A DNA stretch of 64,000 nucleotides, from positions 11,127,501 to 11,191,500 of the forward strand of contig CATNEN010000003.1 of assembly GCA_950097015.1 (NCBI GenBank), written 5' to 3'. Source of the DNA: Macrostomum hystrix (Eukaryota > Platyhelminthes > Macrostomidae). Within the stretch, counting starts at the first letter, position 1; every line of letters starts with the position of its first letter. A program made the translations under genes and the position numbers. The notes beneath the pieces were generated by a model. The model worked only from the letters and a program-made list of their open reading frames with translations. It did no database searches and was not told the origin of the DNA. Positions 1 through 11,738 of this stretch are shown in pieces.

Positions 1-61
1 CACATCTTTAGGCTGGGCGAACCGAAGTAATTAGGAATGCTTGTACATTGCCAACATAGCA

Positions 62-421
62 GTGGCGTAGCTAGGATTTTTTCTAGGGGGGCGTCTCTCG
101 TGGGCGCCACAACTAGCGGGCGCCACGACCAGGGGGCGCCCCAACTAGCGGGCGCCACGACCAGGGGGCGCCACAACTAGCGGGCGCCACGACCAGGGGG
201 CGCCCCAACTAGCGGGCGCCACGACCAGGGGGCGCCACAACTAGCGGGCGCCACGACCAGGGGGCACCACTACCAGAAGGGCGCCACTACCAGGGAACGC
301 CACTACCAGGGTGGCGCCATAGTTTCGCCAGCCATTGAGGGGGGATCTGTCGCTTCGCTCCGGTAGCATAGTGAGCAGTAGGTCGTAAAACACCAAAGCT
401 GTCAATTTGCTTCGTCCGCAG
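62..421. repeat. GC-rich minisatellite in upstream intron
   Basis: Between about 90 and 320 a unit of about 31-32 bp alternates the motifs GCGGGCGCCACGACCAGGG and GGCGCCACAACTA. It lies just upstream of the first visible CD109-like exon, so it is probably intronic. The core words GCGCCAC and CCAGGG recur in the larger array at 1495-2935, suggesting related origins. The stretch from 330 to 421 ends in a pyrimidine-rich acceptor (AG at 420-421). Confidence 0.8.
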
Positions 422-3400
422 ATGAACGGCGTAGCCAACACTTATCACACGTCAATACTGGTGGATCTGGTGTCTCAGTCAGAGCTGCTGGCTCAGAATT
501 TGCGCATCGAACCGGAGCAGGACTTCGTCGAGCCCGAGAAGCGTTGGAGACGATTCATTCCTGGATCGAAGAGCGCGACTGTGACAGTTGTCGGCGACAT
601 AGTCGGTCCGTCCTTCAGCGCCAGCCTGCCTGCTGGAGATACAGCACGGCTCATCGACAAGCCGCACGGATCAGCAGAGAGTGTGCTGTTCCACATGAAC
701 TGGAATGTGCAGATGCTGCACTACCTGAGGCTCACGAAGCAACTAAAAGAAGCCACCCTAACCTCGGTACTGAACTTCGTTAATTCTCAATTCTCTCGCC
801 TGTCATTCTTCATCGATCCCGTCACTCGTGGAGTAACTAATTTTCCTGAAGTTTTCTTTCACGAGACTAGTACATTTCTGACGGCCTATGCCTTGTACAC
901 GATTGCCGAGACTACGTCTTCGGAATGGGACAAGATAACCAAGATTGAGGACGACGTGTTCGAACGCTTTCTGCTGTTTTTGCAATCGCGTCAGACAAGC
1001 GCGGATGAGCCAGAATTTTTCGGCTCCTTTCTAGACGTAGTCAAGTGGGATCCAAAGTACTTCAACGCGTACGTTCACGATCACAGTGTTAACAACAGCA
1101 ACAGGCAGTATTTGGAGCGAGTTCCACTGACAGCTTTGGCTGTTATTGCGAGCCTTCATCCAAACATTCCATCCGCGTTGGTTAGTTTAGCGAAAGGAAT
1201 AGCCAAATCAGGCCTGGACTACTTGCGCAGACATTTGTCGAAGATGTCTGACGACTCCCTCTGCCTGGCCATGTCGGCATACGCATTCGCCTTTGAAGAC
1301 GAAGGAAATAAGAAGTTCCTGGCCAGGGACATGCTGCTCAGGGTGGCTCGGACTGACAACTACCTGTACTGGGCGGCGCAGCGGGTGTTCCCGGCTGCGA
1401 GGGAGGTTGATTCAGCTGGAAGAACTCTGATCAGGTACGACAATGTAAGGCTCAAAGTCATCGGGGATTTGAGGATTGCCAACATGGATTGGGTGTGGAA
1501 GCGATTTGGAAGGATTTGGAAGCGCCACTAAGGACTTGGAAGTGCCACTAAGCATTTGGAAGCGCCACTAAGGATTTGGAAGCGCCACTAAGGATTTGGA
1601 AGCGATACTAAGGATTTGGAAGCGCCACGAAGGATTAGAATAAAGCGCCACAGGGAACTAGGAAGCGCAATCAGGGAACTAGGAAGCGCCACCAGGGATT
1701 CAGAAGCGCCACCAGGGATTCAGAAGCGCCACCAGGGATTTGGAAGCACCACGAAGGATTAGAAAGCGCCACCGGGGATTCAGAAGCGCCACCAGGGATT
1801 CAGAAGCGCCACCAGGGAACTAGGAAGTGCCACCAGGGATTCAGAAGCGCCACCAGGGAACTAGGAAGCGCCACCAGGGATTCAGAAGCGCCACCAGGGA
1901 TTCAGAAGCGCCACCAGGGATTCAGAAGCGCCACCAGGGATTTGGAAGCACCACGAAGGATAAGAAAGCGCCACCGGGGATTCAGAAGCGCCACCAGGGA
2001 ACTAGGAAGCGCCACCAGGGATTCAGAAGCGCCACCAGGGAACTAGGAAGCGCCACCAGGGATTCAGAAGCGCCACCAGGGAACTAGGAAGCGCCACCAG
2101 GGATTCAGAAGCGCCACCAGGGAACTAGGAAGCGCCACCAGGGATTCAGAAGCGCCACCAGGGAACTAGGAAGCGCCACCAGGGATTCAGAAGCGCCACC
2201 AGGGATTCAGAAGCGCCACCAGGGATTCAGAAGCGCCACCAGGGAACTAGGAAGCGCCACCAGGGATTCAGAAGCGCCACCAGGGAACTAGGAAGCGCCA
2301 CCAGGGATTCAGAAGCGCCACCAGGGATTCAGAAGCGCCACCAGGGATTCAGAAGCGCCACCAGGGATTCAGAAGCGCCACCAGGGATTTGGAAGCACCA
2401 CGAAGGATTAGAAAGCGCTACCGGGGATTCAGAAGCGCCACCAGGGAACTAGGAAGCGCCACCAGGGATTCAGAAGCGCCACCAGGGATTTGGAAGCACC
2501 ACGAAGGATTTGAAAGCGCCACTAAGGATTAGAAAGCGCCACAAGGGATTCAGAAGCGCCACCAGGGATTCAGAAGCGCCACCAGGGATTTGGAAGCACC
2601 ACGAAGGATTTGGAAGCACCACGAAGGATTAGAAAGCGCCACCAGGGAACTAGGAAGCGCCACCAGGGATTCAGAAGCGCCACCAGGGAACTAGGAAGCG
2701 CCACCAGGGATTCAGAAGCGCCACCAGGGAACTAGGAAGCGCCACCAGGGATTCAGAAGCGCCACCAGGGAACTAGGAAGCGCCACCAGGGATTCAGAAG
2801 CGCCACCAGGGAACTAGGAAGCGCCACCAGGGAACTAGGAAGCGCCACCAGGGATTCAGAAGCGCCACCAGGGATTCAGAAGCGCCACCAGGGATTAGGA
2901 AGCACCACGAAGGATTTGAAAGCGCTGAAATGGGTAGGGTCTTTTGCAAGCGCTGACCTGCACTCATGAGAGAAGATTCCTAGGGCGGGCGACAGAGTCG
3001 ACTTTAATGACCGCTAAGCTACACGCGAGATTTCGCGGAGAGAGAGAGAAGATGAAGGGAGGTTCAGCGGATGCAGGGAGTGGTCCTATCGGCCTCAGGC
3101 TGGCCAGTCCCACTCGTCCCATAGGCCACAGGCGTGACAGCCGTGCCTACCCCAGGCAGTGCTCGAAACCGGCTAAAAGTCTAAGGAGAGGGTCGGACTG
3201 CCCGGAATCGGACAGGACAGGGCTAACTAGTCTACTGCCGTCAGTAGTGCGTGCGCAACTGACTCCTAACCTTGGTAGCGGTGGTCGAATCGGCCTAGGC
3301 TCCTGTCACAGAACTGCGGAAAGGCTATCGGCAAAGCGGTTAGTTGATCGAGGGTAGCGCCACCACCCAATGCGCCTACGTTGCCACCGCAGGCATTTGG

Positions 3401-6400
3401 GAACTTGGGTCCCCGGAGTACACAGCTCCTACTTTATCACGCAGATCTAGACAGGCCGAAAATAGGGCATTCTGCAACTTCCGTTTTATACTGGGGTGAG
3501 AGCCCCAGAATGGATCGAGACACGCCTCAAAAGGGGATTTCTGAATTCGCGCTACAGGGGTCTAGAAAGGTGGTACTAAGAACTCGAATGAGAATCCATA
3601 GCCGGAATCCTACTCATGAAACATCAGGCACATTCTTTACATTAGACTGCAGCCTACACATTAAGTAACTAACAAATCCGAATCTGTGTGAGATGAGGAA
3701 AGCAGAGGCTGGAGAGATTAAGCAGAACACTGGCTGAGTGATTACGCAATCGCAAGATTATTAGATCATCACTCTCGCTCCCGTGGCCCCAGTTGCGAGA
3801 GGGGGATTGGGGAAAACACCATTGGAAAGGGAGTTCGACACGTACACCTTGTACCCGCCCGAGAGGAAGAAGGAAAGCCGGCCAAGGATTCCCCCGACCT
3901 CCTGGGAAGAAATGCACGTCCTACACTCCGCATTTTGCTCGCGAATCCCTAGCTCCTTATTACTCTTATGCGCGCTTACAGTTGCCTTCCTGCCGCAGCC
4001 TTCAGCTCGGCCTTGCCAGAGCCCATCCCCAATTAACTAGCCACTCATGATCGAGGGCTGTCTAGCGATAAAATAAAGGTGAAAGAGAGGCATATAGTAA
4101 AAGGATTAAGTTGTTTTTAAACGTAGCCCAATAAGTTAAAAGTGCTGTGAATCAATAGTTTATTAGGCTGAAACAATTCCCTAGCTCCCCTCCCACTAAA
4201 TGCCGCCTGACTAAGAGTAAACTGTCCCTTGAGAGTGACAATAATAAGCCGCTGCGCGGATTACTTATCTGGATCTCGCTTGGCCGCGTGCTGCAGTCCC
4301 GTTGTTCTCGGGGAGAAAGGATGGGGCAAAAACAGCAAGGCAGAGAAGGGAAAACTTCTGCGAGTTGGCAGGGGCCGACACTCTGGGAGCTCAAAGGCTC
4401 AATTTAACGCTCACCTAAAGAGGTGGCTTGCGCTTAGGGGAATGGAGACAGGCAATGGGCCTGTGCTAGCTACGCGGAGCTCAAGGCTCAAGGGTCTAAG
4501 CCCTACGTGGGTCCGGAAAATGAGGCCTGGGTCCGGTGGGAGTCCGGCCCGGCAAAGGCAAGTGGGAAGGTAGGTCCGGAAAAAGGTTGTCCTAGGGGCA
4601 GCGCAGCGCGCTTTCTTAAATAGTCCTGCAGCACGCCAACCCCGACATCCATCAAAACAACCCACATTCGCGCCAGCCTGTCAACGGGGAATCGAAGCGG
4701 CGATGGCCGCCCCGATTACCCAATGAACCGACGGCGGGAAACGACAGATTTTCTGCGCGAACAGCCGTCGGCAGTCGGCCAATGATTGTTACTCCGCCGG
4801 GACAATGGGAAGCGCAGGCGCCGACCTGCCTACAGTGACATTTACATGTATCTAAAAGGAGGGAGGTCATAAAGTCGAGCTGGGCTCGAATACCGTAAAG
4901 AAGTGGGGACATGAAGAATTAATGATCACTCATAATGCCCGAGTGATTCCGGATATCTGATCGCGGTTTAGGGGGGAATTATGACCTAAAAAACTCATAC
5001 AATAAAAGTTATGGCTGCGATCAGTCATTCCTACCGGGGTCTAGACAGATCCAGGGAGAAGGGATTCGACGGCTACTTAATTCACCGCCGCACCAAACCC
5101 GGCCCTAAGATTAATGATCTTGTTTGCGGCCAGCTGCTATGTGGGTCGCAATTATTAGCTACTTAAAAATTTGAAAAATTATGCTGGCTCACATTCCCAC
5201 TCGATTCCCGCAGCACACTCCACATCAGCGCCACTAAGGATTAGAAAGCGCCACAAGGGATTCAGAAGCGCCACCAGGGATTCAGAAGCGCCACCAGGGA
5301 TTTGGAAGCACCACGAAGGATTAGAAAGCGCCACCGGGGATTCAGAAGCGCCACCGCCCCGGGTATTTGAAAGCCCCTCGGGGGATTTAAAAGTTCCACA
5401 GGGGATTAGCAAGACCAACAGAGGATTAAGAAGCGCTAAAAGGGGTTATCAATCGTCACCGAGAATTTGGGGGCATTGTTAAAAATATGTTGCGAATAAT
5501 TCGGCCAACTTCGACCCTCAGCTAGACGGCTCTGCTCGCACATATTTATTTTATGTATGATATGAAGCAAAAAACTGTGAAATAAGTGTATTTCTTATTA
5601 ATCAAAAGTTTTTTCTCACATGCGACCTAACCATTCTTAAAGAGCTCGAGTTGAGAGACCGAACGATGCGTACGCTGTTCAGGCTACCTCGTTCGCCCTG
5701 CTGGCCTTGCTGAAGTCCGCAGCAACGGGCGGGATGAGCCAGGCGCTGCATGAAAATGTAACCAAAATCGTGAACTTTATTGCCGAGACAAAGAACTCAG
5801 CAAACGGATGGATCTCCACACAGGACACATTGTTCGCAGTTAGAGCTTTACGCGAAGTAGCTCAACGCGATCTAAATCGAGACATCTATCGGCTGAGAGT
5901 CAGTGTCACCCCGACCTCAAACACATCGAAGGCTGCCGCATTTTTACTAAATGGCGAAGACCTGAGCGAATCGCGCAGATTAGTACTAAACAATGACGAC
6001 ACCTGGGGCGAAGTTCAGGTGCACGCCGCTGGAAGCGGTCGCGCCTTACTACAGCTGCACTCGCGCAAATCTGTTGAGAATGCGTTTCAGGTGAAGAATT
6101 CTCCGGAACAGGACAACTGTCCAGATCAGAATTGCGGCACCGAACGGCGAACGTTCGAGCTCACATGTACGCCTACCTTCGGCGGGCGTAATGGCAGTCT
6201 CTTCTTCATGACCGCCTGTGCCAGGTGAGATCGTACCTAGAAGACGTTCGTGTACCGAGCATTTTTACTGACCATCTGCTTCTGGAAAACTTGCAGATGG
6301 ACGTGGACCGAGCGGTCTGAAACCAGTGGTATGGCCCTTCTATCTTTCACATTTCCCACCGGCTACCACTCGAGTAACTACGGACTGCGCAATGTCCTGC

Positions 6401-6960
6401 TAGCTCAGAGGACGGCTGTGCCGAATTTGCGACACCTTTGGAACGATGGCACCGCCATCAGTGCCTTCTTTACCAATGTGAGCTAGCTTTACTCCGTAGT
6501 TCTTTTGAAAATCTTGAAAAAGTACATGCCAATATGTCGACGAACGTGTTTTTAGATCTCATCTCGTCAGCCAACCTGTCTGACCATTCGTATACCCAGA
6601 TGGCACCCGGTGGCAAATACTACGCTTGAACAGGCTTGCGAAATCTACGAATATTTTGAAAACGGTGAGCTGAGCCTGATCGATAATTTGACAAGTGATT
6701 TTGCATTTTGAGAATGCACACAACTTTACGCTCTACTACTTTGTTTTTTCTCATCAACAGACAACGGAAACTTCACCATGTACAGCACCAGATCTTTGCA
6801 GGCCAACGACATCTGCCGGGTTTGTGGCTCCTACCAATGTCCTTATTGCATAGATTACAACGGATCACAAAGTCTACAAATAAAAAATTATTACTTGCCA
6901 GCGCTGCTATTACTGACGATTTTAATTGCAGTACGCCTAGCTCCCCTAGCAACCTGTTAG
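422..6960 (+). CDS. CD109/alpha-2-macroglobulin-like protein, 3' part, thioester motif lost
   Basis: Five exons join in frame: 422-1434, 5643-6224, 6297-6477, 6556-6664 and 6761-6960 (2085 nt, 694 aa plus stop). Boundaries were chosen by GT-AG sites and matching phases (2, 2, 0, 1). Exon 1 carries the alpha-macroglobulin thioester-domain region; it shows the family's GDIVGP lead-in, but the site PxGCGEQ reads PHGSAES, so both the Cys and the Gln of the thioester are gone. Exon 2 continues the helical domain (YAVQATSFALLALLK; GWISTQDTLFAVRAL). Exons 3-4 are the receptor-binding domain (SGMALLSFTFPTGY; HPVANTTLEQACEIYEYFEN). The last exon has a Cys-rich segment (CRVCGSYQCPYC) followed by a hydrophobic tail, suggesting GPI or membrane anchoring as in CD109. 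The 5' half lies outside the window. Family members are secreted or surface-bound protease-trapping or opsonising proteins; this copy cannot form the covalent bond. Exons 3-5 match the minus-strand paralogue at 62308-63487. Confidence 0.85.
1495..2935 (+). repeat. 20/21-bp minisatellite inside the CD109-like intron
   Basis: About 70 units alternate two variants that share AAGCGCCACCAGGGA and end either TTCAG (20 bp) or ACTAGG (21 bp), with older variants (GGATTTGGAAGCACCACGAA) interspersed. It starts directly after the exon 1 donor at 1435, and a short outlying block lies at 5225-5440. The ORF at 1827-2087 in it is a by-product of the repeat. Confidence 0.95.
2936..5224. other. Unidentified GC-richer island within the intron
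   Basis: About 2.3 kb of non-repetitive DNA, richer in GC than the surrounding spacers. It sits between two blocks of the same minisatellite, as if inserted into it. The ORFs of up to 137 codons show no recognisable domain, and none has a supported start or splice context. I see no RNA gene, terminal repeat or coding homology. It could be transferred organellar DNA or an old mobile element; neither can be shown here. Confidence 0.4.
5225..5440 (+). repeat. Outlying block of the GCGCCACCAGGGATTCAG minisatellite
   Basis: About ten degenerate units of the array found at 1495-2935, in the same orientation, decaying towards 5440. The exon 2 acceptor of the CD109-like gene follows at 5641-5642 after a TTTTTTCTC tract. 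Confidence 0.85.
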
Positions 6961-7591
6961 TGTACATTTTTCATGATAGATTGTAGACAACATTAACAAA
7001 ACTGGCCATACTGCTTATAGAAAAGTATCTTAAAACATGTGTTTGCTGGCATTTTTCTTTAATTTAGCTATTTCATTTAAAAACAAGATAGTTTTTTCGA
7101 ATTATTATAAGATAACGGCAATTACGAGCTACTTTTTTAAATGCCCTAATACCAGTAGTTTTAATGCAGTGAAACTAACATTTTTTCTAATTATCTACGT
7201 TATCTACGTGTTTCTGCTTTGCATCTAATACACCCATGAAACGCCATCATTGAATGTACACATTCCTATCGCATCAAACTGTTTATCGATCCTATCCTGT
7301 TCAAATAATTCTTTCTTGCGTGACTGCCAAAAAGTAAAAAATTTTGAAATTCAAGATAATTTTAACAAAGGCTTGATATTTTAATTGAGATCAAGAGTAT
7401 TTTAGCAAAACTGAATTTAGTATATATCTATTATATTAACTGCTTATTACTCTAAAAACTTCTGATTTATAATACGGAGAAAAATGCAACAAACAATAAA
7501 ATACAAAACTGGCAAAAAAAAACCAACAATGGCGACCATTTTTCCTGGCCAAAAAAGCAATGACGTCATCGAAGTGGACGTCCTACGGGTT
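6961..7591. other. AT-rich convergent intergenic stretch
   Basis: This separates the stop codons of the plus-strand CD109-like gene and the minus-strand REV7-like gene, so both 3' UTRs must lie here. Several AATAAA-like words occur (for example near 7496). No coding signal was recognised. Confidence 0.5.
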
Positions 7592-8218
7592 CTAGGGAAG
7601 ACTACTGCAGACCAGCAAGTCCATAATGAAGAACTCGGTGGTTGTCGATACTACCAGTCGAAAACCGTCGTTGTTTTCGTAGCAATCACCTTGAACGAAT
7701 TCGACGCTCCAATTACCGTTGACAGCCGACGAGGGCGACAACGGCAGAACACTCAGAGCCAGCAGTAGGCGGCTGAATGCGCTCTGCAATTCGGCAAGCG
7801 GCCAGTCCGCCAAGCCGGTGACATCGACGCTGAATGACGCATCGGAATGCGGATGCAGGCGCAGTCTCAGGCGATGCCGGCTGCCTAGAAAGATGTCAAC
7901 AGCGTCAACATGACGAGCGTCAGCTTCGAAGGCTGTGGCCAATTGGCCAACGTAATTTACAACGCCGGCGTCGACGCATCGGTACAGAGGCGCAGAGGCT
8001 TCGTAGACAACTCGGCGGACGAATGCGCCAGCGGGATAGGCGCCAGTCAGGCGGAGGGCCTGATGTAGGAATACTTCGAGAAACTCTGCGACCAGAGTGG
8101 CCGGAGTGATGCTAGCAACGACGGGCGCAGATGTGGACGAGGAGCTGCGGGAAGAGACGGAGCTGTGCCCGTCTTCTTCGCAATAACTTGCCTCGAGATT
8201 GTGGGAATGCGGGGACGA
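7592..8218 (-). CDS. MAD2L2: REV7/MAD2L2-like HORMA-domain protein, terminal exon
   Basis: Open frame of 208 aa plus stop beginning at a strong acceptor (TTTTCAG at 8219-8225); no Met occurs in frame, so a short 5' exon must lie upstream. After a Ser-rich leader the protein follows REV7: ATLVAEFLEVFLHQ (human counterpart DVLCEFLEVAVHL), then TGAYPAGAFVRR (REVYPVGIFQKR), the central sheet (VDAVDIFLGSRHRLRLRL) and the final strand STTTEFFIMDLLV. REV7 is a small HORMA adaptor that closes a safety belt around peptides of Pol zeta or shieldin in translesion synthesis and double-strand-break repair. Here the region between the core and the last strands (VEFVQGDCYENNDGFRLVV) is clearly shorter than in human REV7. 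The match rests on remembered family sequence, not a search. Confidence 0.72.
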   Translation of the reverse strand, partial: SSPHSHNLEASYCEEDGHSSVSSRSSSSTSAPVVASITPATLVAEFLEVFLHQALRLTGAYPAGAFVRRVVYEASAPLYRCVDAGVVNYVGQLATAFEADARHVDAVDIFLGSRHRLRLRLHPHSDASFSVDVTGLADWPLAELQSAFSRLLLALSVLPLSPSSAVNGNWSVEFVQGDCYENNDGFRLVVSTTTEFFIMDLLVCSSLP

Positions 8219-10427
8219 CTGAAAAGTCCAATCAGAGAGGAAATAGACGACTCAGTTTAGGGCCGTTTACACAATACAAAAACATTCTAATATTCAGGAC
8301 TATGAGAGCGCACAGCCTGACGATGAGGGCACTACACTTATAGGTAATGGATAGAATTCAACCGCAGCTCTTCAGCAAATTAAAACCCAGTCCGGTTGTA
8401 TCCATGTATTTCATTTAATGGCTTTAATTGTCGACGTCTAGGGCAAAAACACCGGCTTAGAATGCATTAGTCATGACAATCTGGTGATTAAATGTTATAA
8501 TACCACAGAGTCGTTTGTCTATGGCCTAGGCGTAGGATAATAAAAAAATAATGATATTTTTGACTTGTCTATGGCCAAGATTGAACTTCTTAACAATACT
8601 CGTATACTGTCGAAATAAGAGAATATCATTAATATGGCCTAAGATATGTTAATTTTCAGTAATTTTTTGTGAAATTCTAGACAAGCCCGGAGCCTATTAA
8701 CTTGGGAAAGTCTCGATAAGTAATGAAATTGGTAAGTGATCAATAAAAATAAGGAACACAGAACATGATACATCTATGCAATTTTCTTCATAAAAGTGCT
8801 ACATAAAAATGAAACAGAGAAGCACTGGCGTTCGCACTAAAACACTTTTGGCATATATTTCTATCATGAAGCTACAGCACCAATAGATATGGTCATGTTG
8901 CAAGTGTTTTAAACGTTGCTACATAGCACCTTAGTGCACAAATTGAATGCGAATCTTCCACCAGTTCTTCTTTGTCTCTGAGTGCAATAATAGAATAGCT
9001 ATTAGCGGAATTATATAAATAAATAAATATATATTTGCCTTCCCTCGTAGACAATAAGCGTGCTTTCCAAGCTATGGCGCGGGCGGGTTTGTATAAAAGC
9101 AAAACAAGACGACAACTCAATAGGCAGGTGCAAATAATAAATACTAGAAAAATACCAACATTTCTATATATATTTGACTAAAAAAGAGACAACTAGGTAA
9201 TTTAAAGATATAAAACAAAGTTTTGCTATGAACCATAGGAATTAGCATTCAATTATGTAGAAAACAGTATCCTCACGCATGCAAAAACTATTTATATGGC
9301 AGTGCAAAGCTTTACGAACATTGTGGTCACAGAAACAACAAATAGAAGCAGATTATGTAGAAAGTTGGTAGCTTGCAACGGAAAAATAGATAAAAATTTA
9401 ATTTAAGCACCAACACAAAATATAAGCACCGAAATGGAATTAGCTTACTACTGTAAGTGGTAGAAAGGTAAAGCATTCTTAGTTTTAATTGTTCAGCACA
9501 AAATGTAAAAAAATTAACATGCGGAATGATTATCAATAAATTTTAACTAAACTTTTTATTTTTCGTGCTTCGTTTGTTTAAATCAAATTAATTATAAATG
9601 TATACGTCAAAGAAGCACTTTAGAAGATTTCATATGGTCGGTTTTTTTCATTTTATTATTTGACTATCTATTTTTTTCCTGGAAATTTGTTTGTTTAAAC
9701 TAGCATATGGACGGCTGATAAAAAAATAAAATAAAAATTCTTCATAGTCTCTAGGGAGTTAATAAATAAGCAATTAACCATAAATCGGTTGTAAATTTAC
9801 ATACGAATACAAAAAACGGCGAGAAAAGCTCTTAAATTAATTGTCATATTAGTGAGATCCAACAAATTACCTGCTCATTAGCCCAAGGTCTAATGACAGA
9901 ATTAAAGCTACTAACGCTTTTATATTAACTTTAACGCTAAAGTACATAAAGCGACATTATTATATAATCATTTTGAGCTGAAAACAAAGAGCTAAGATGA
10001 AAAAAATCACAGACAGACTACTTAATCCTAACATTAACATAAGTAGCATAATAAGCAAACTAGAATTTTCTTGCAAAGATAGGTTAGTTTTGTACAATTG
10101 AAAATGTAACAAGTGTTTATTTACTTATTTATTAGAACACTGTGCTTGCTGTACAGAAAAACCGGTTAGGCGGTTTGACATGACTATAAAAAATCGGTTT
10201 GTGTTAAACTATTTTATTTACAAAATCTCTTTCGATTTATGCAGTTTAAACACTGGAGTGGAGTAATTTTTGCATTTTGTAATTTCTATGTTCAGTTGGG
10301 TGTTAAGTATCAAATAGAAGAAAGGCTTGCGGTGAAATAAACAGCAAATAACACTAACTTCTGGAAGGCTATAATGTTACATTGGCTGGCGGAAGAAGTG
10401 TTAGAAATTAAAGCATTCGATTGTCAA
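8219..10427. other. AT-rich intergenic region
   Basis: It should hold the 5' exon of the REV7-like gene (not located) and the 3' UTR of the GPCR gene. Small ORFs at 8893-9120 and 9327-9536 have no recognisable content. The phrase GTCTATGGCC recurs near 8515 and 8565, as it does around 61335, hinting at old dispersed repeats. Confidence 0.4.
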
Positions 10428-11738
10428 TCAATTATTTTTCGAAGCCGGTATGATAACCTTGGCAGATGCTGAGCTACCTCTGGTATTGCAACGCCTTCTA
10501 ACCAGCGCCATATTTGGATAGGAATGCTGTAGGTAGCAGCAGCCTCCACCGCCGGTGCCGACGCCGACGGTTTGACATTTCAATACGCTGGCTAGCTTCT
10601 TCCGATAGCCCCTCCCAGTTAGTGTTAGTAGGGCCCAATTGCTGGCGTTATTAATTAATGACAATAGGTACAAGATGGTGAAAGCGGAGAAGGTTGGCGG
10701 AAAGCCCGACTGGCGACTAAATGTTGTGTAGAGCAGAACAACAGTCAACGGATAATTGGTTACCAGGTAAAGGCCGTTCATTACTAGGGAGACAATGCAG
10801 ATTCTTTGCTGACGTTTTCTTCGCTTGCCAGACGAATGAACTCGACTGTCGGTGGCTACAGCGGATGCGGCTACCGCCTGGGGAGACTGCGTCGATCTAG
10901 ACGCTGCTAGAAGCTCCTTGTGCGATAGTAGAGCAGCCGAGATGATCACCGTGCCAGTTAGCATAATAACTAAAGGTAGTACACTGCCTACTAATAGATC
11001 AACTAAGCCGACTACTTTCAAACCTACGTAGGCCCATTCTGAGCACATTAGCCAGACTGTACTATCGGCGGCTACGCTGGACTCGGCAAAATTGTAAGTA
11101 AGAAATGCCACTGGTAGATTGAGCAATGCCAAACCGGATAATAAGATGGCTAAGCATAGGCGAGCCCTTCTAGGACGCAGATAGGTCTTAGCTAGCATCG
11201 GATCGCGAACAACTAGCATGCGTTCAACAAAGATAAACGCTTGCAACCAACCGGACAAGTGAACTAACAGGTAATTAACGTAATTAAATATGGCGCTTAA
11301 TAGGGCGTAGCTGTTGCGAAAATCGGCCCCGAATACGGTGTAGGACCACCAGCGCAGGCCGACAATACTTAGCACTAGGCCGTCAACAATGAACAAGCTA
11401 ACTAGTAGGACACGCGTAGTCGATGGTATCACCTTCGGATGCTTTCGAATAGTAACCAAGGTGACAGTGATGCCAACAACCGCAATTAACCACATCACTG
11501 GAAATAGCCATGAGACGCAGCCGTACCTAAGCCAGTAGTCGAACTCGCTGCTGGCTCTCCGACTGTCTATGGCCGAACTAATGCTGCTATTGCCTAGGAA
11601 ATAAGGCGCGCACAATTTACGATCGACACTTTCGTTATTATTGGCCAGATCTTTAGCCGGATGGCCGGACTGACTAATAGGAGCGCGCAATAGCTGATAA
11701 CGATGCCAGAGAAAGTCAGCCAAAAACGGTTCGCGCAT
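10428..11738 (-). CDS. Rhodopsin-family G-protein-coupled receptor (orphan, probably neuropeptide type)
   Basis: One exon of 436 aa; the first ATG is at 11738 (an upstream in-frame GTG at 11744 is ignored). An N-terminal extracellular part of about 70 aa with two N-x-S sites (NNES, NSS) precedes seven hydrophobic segments: TM1 LFPVMWLIAVVGITVTLVTI, TM2 VLLVSLFIVDGLVLSIVGL, TM3 ending in FVERMLVVRDP (ERM in the DRY position), TM4 LCLAILLSGLALLNLPVAFL, TM5 VGLVDLLVGSVLPLVIML, TM6 ICIVSLVMNGLYLVTNYPL, and TM7 ILYLLSLINNASNWALLTL, where NASNW replaces NPxxY. A basic third loop (SGKRRKRQQR) fits G-protein coupling, and the C-tail is Gly/Cys-rich. NxxNW-type ends of TM7 occur in invertebrate peptide receptors. 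The ligand cannot be told from the sequence. Confidence 0.85.
   Translation of the reverse strand: MREPFLADFLWHRYQLLRAPISQSGHPAKDLANNNESVDRKLCAPYFLGNSSISSAIDSRRASSEFDYWLRYGCVSWLFPVMWLIAVVGITVTLVTIRKHPKVIPSTTRVLLVSLFIVDGLVLSIVGLRWWSYTVFGADFRNSYALLSAIFNYVNYLLVHLSGWLQAFIFVERMLVVRDPMLAKTYLRPRRARLCLAILLSGLALLNLPVAFLTYNFAESSVAADSTVWLMCSEWAYVGLKVVGLVDLLVGSVLPLVIMLTGTVIISAALLSHKELLAASRSTQSPQAVAASAVATDSRVHSSGKRRKRQQRICIVSLVMNGLYLVTNYPLTVVLLYTTFSRQSGFPPTFSAFTILYLLSLINNASNWALLTLTGRGYRKKLASVLKCQTVGVGTGGGGCCYLQHSYPNMALVRRRCNTRGSSASAKVIIPASKNN

Noticed and set aside
1495-2935. CRISPR-like array
   Set aside because: Units are contiguous tandem repeats without unique spacers, inside a eukaryotic intron. The same holds for every array in this window.
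3669-4912. Several ORFs of 80-114 codons in the intronic island
   Set aside because: No domains, overlapping frames on both strands, and no splice or start support.
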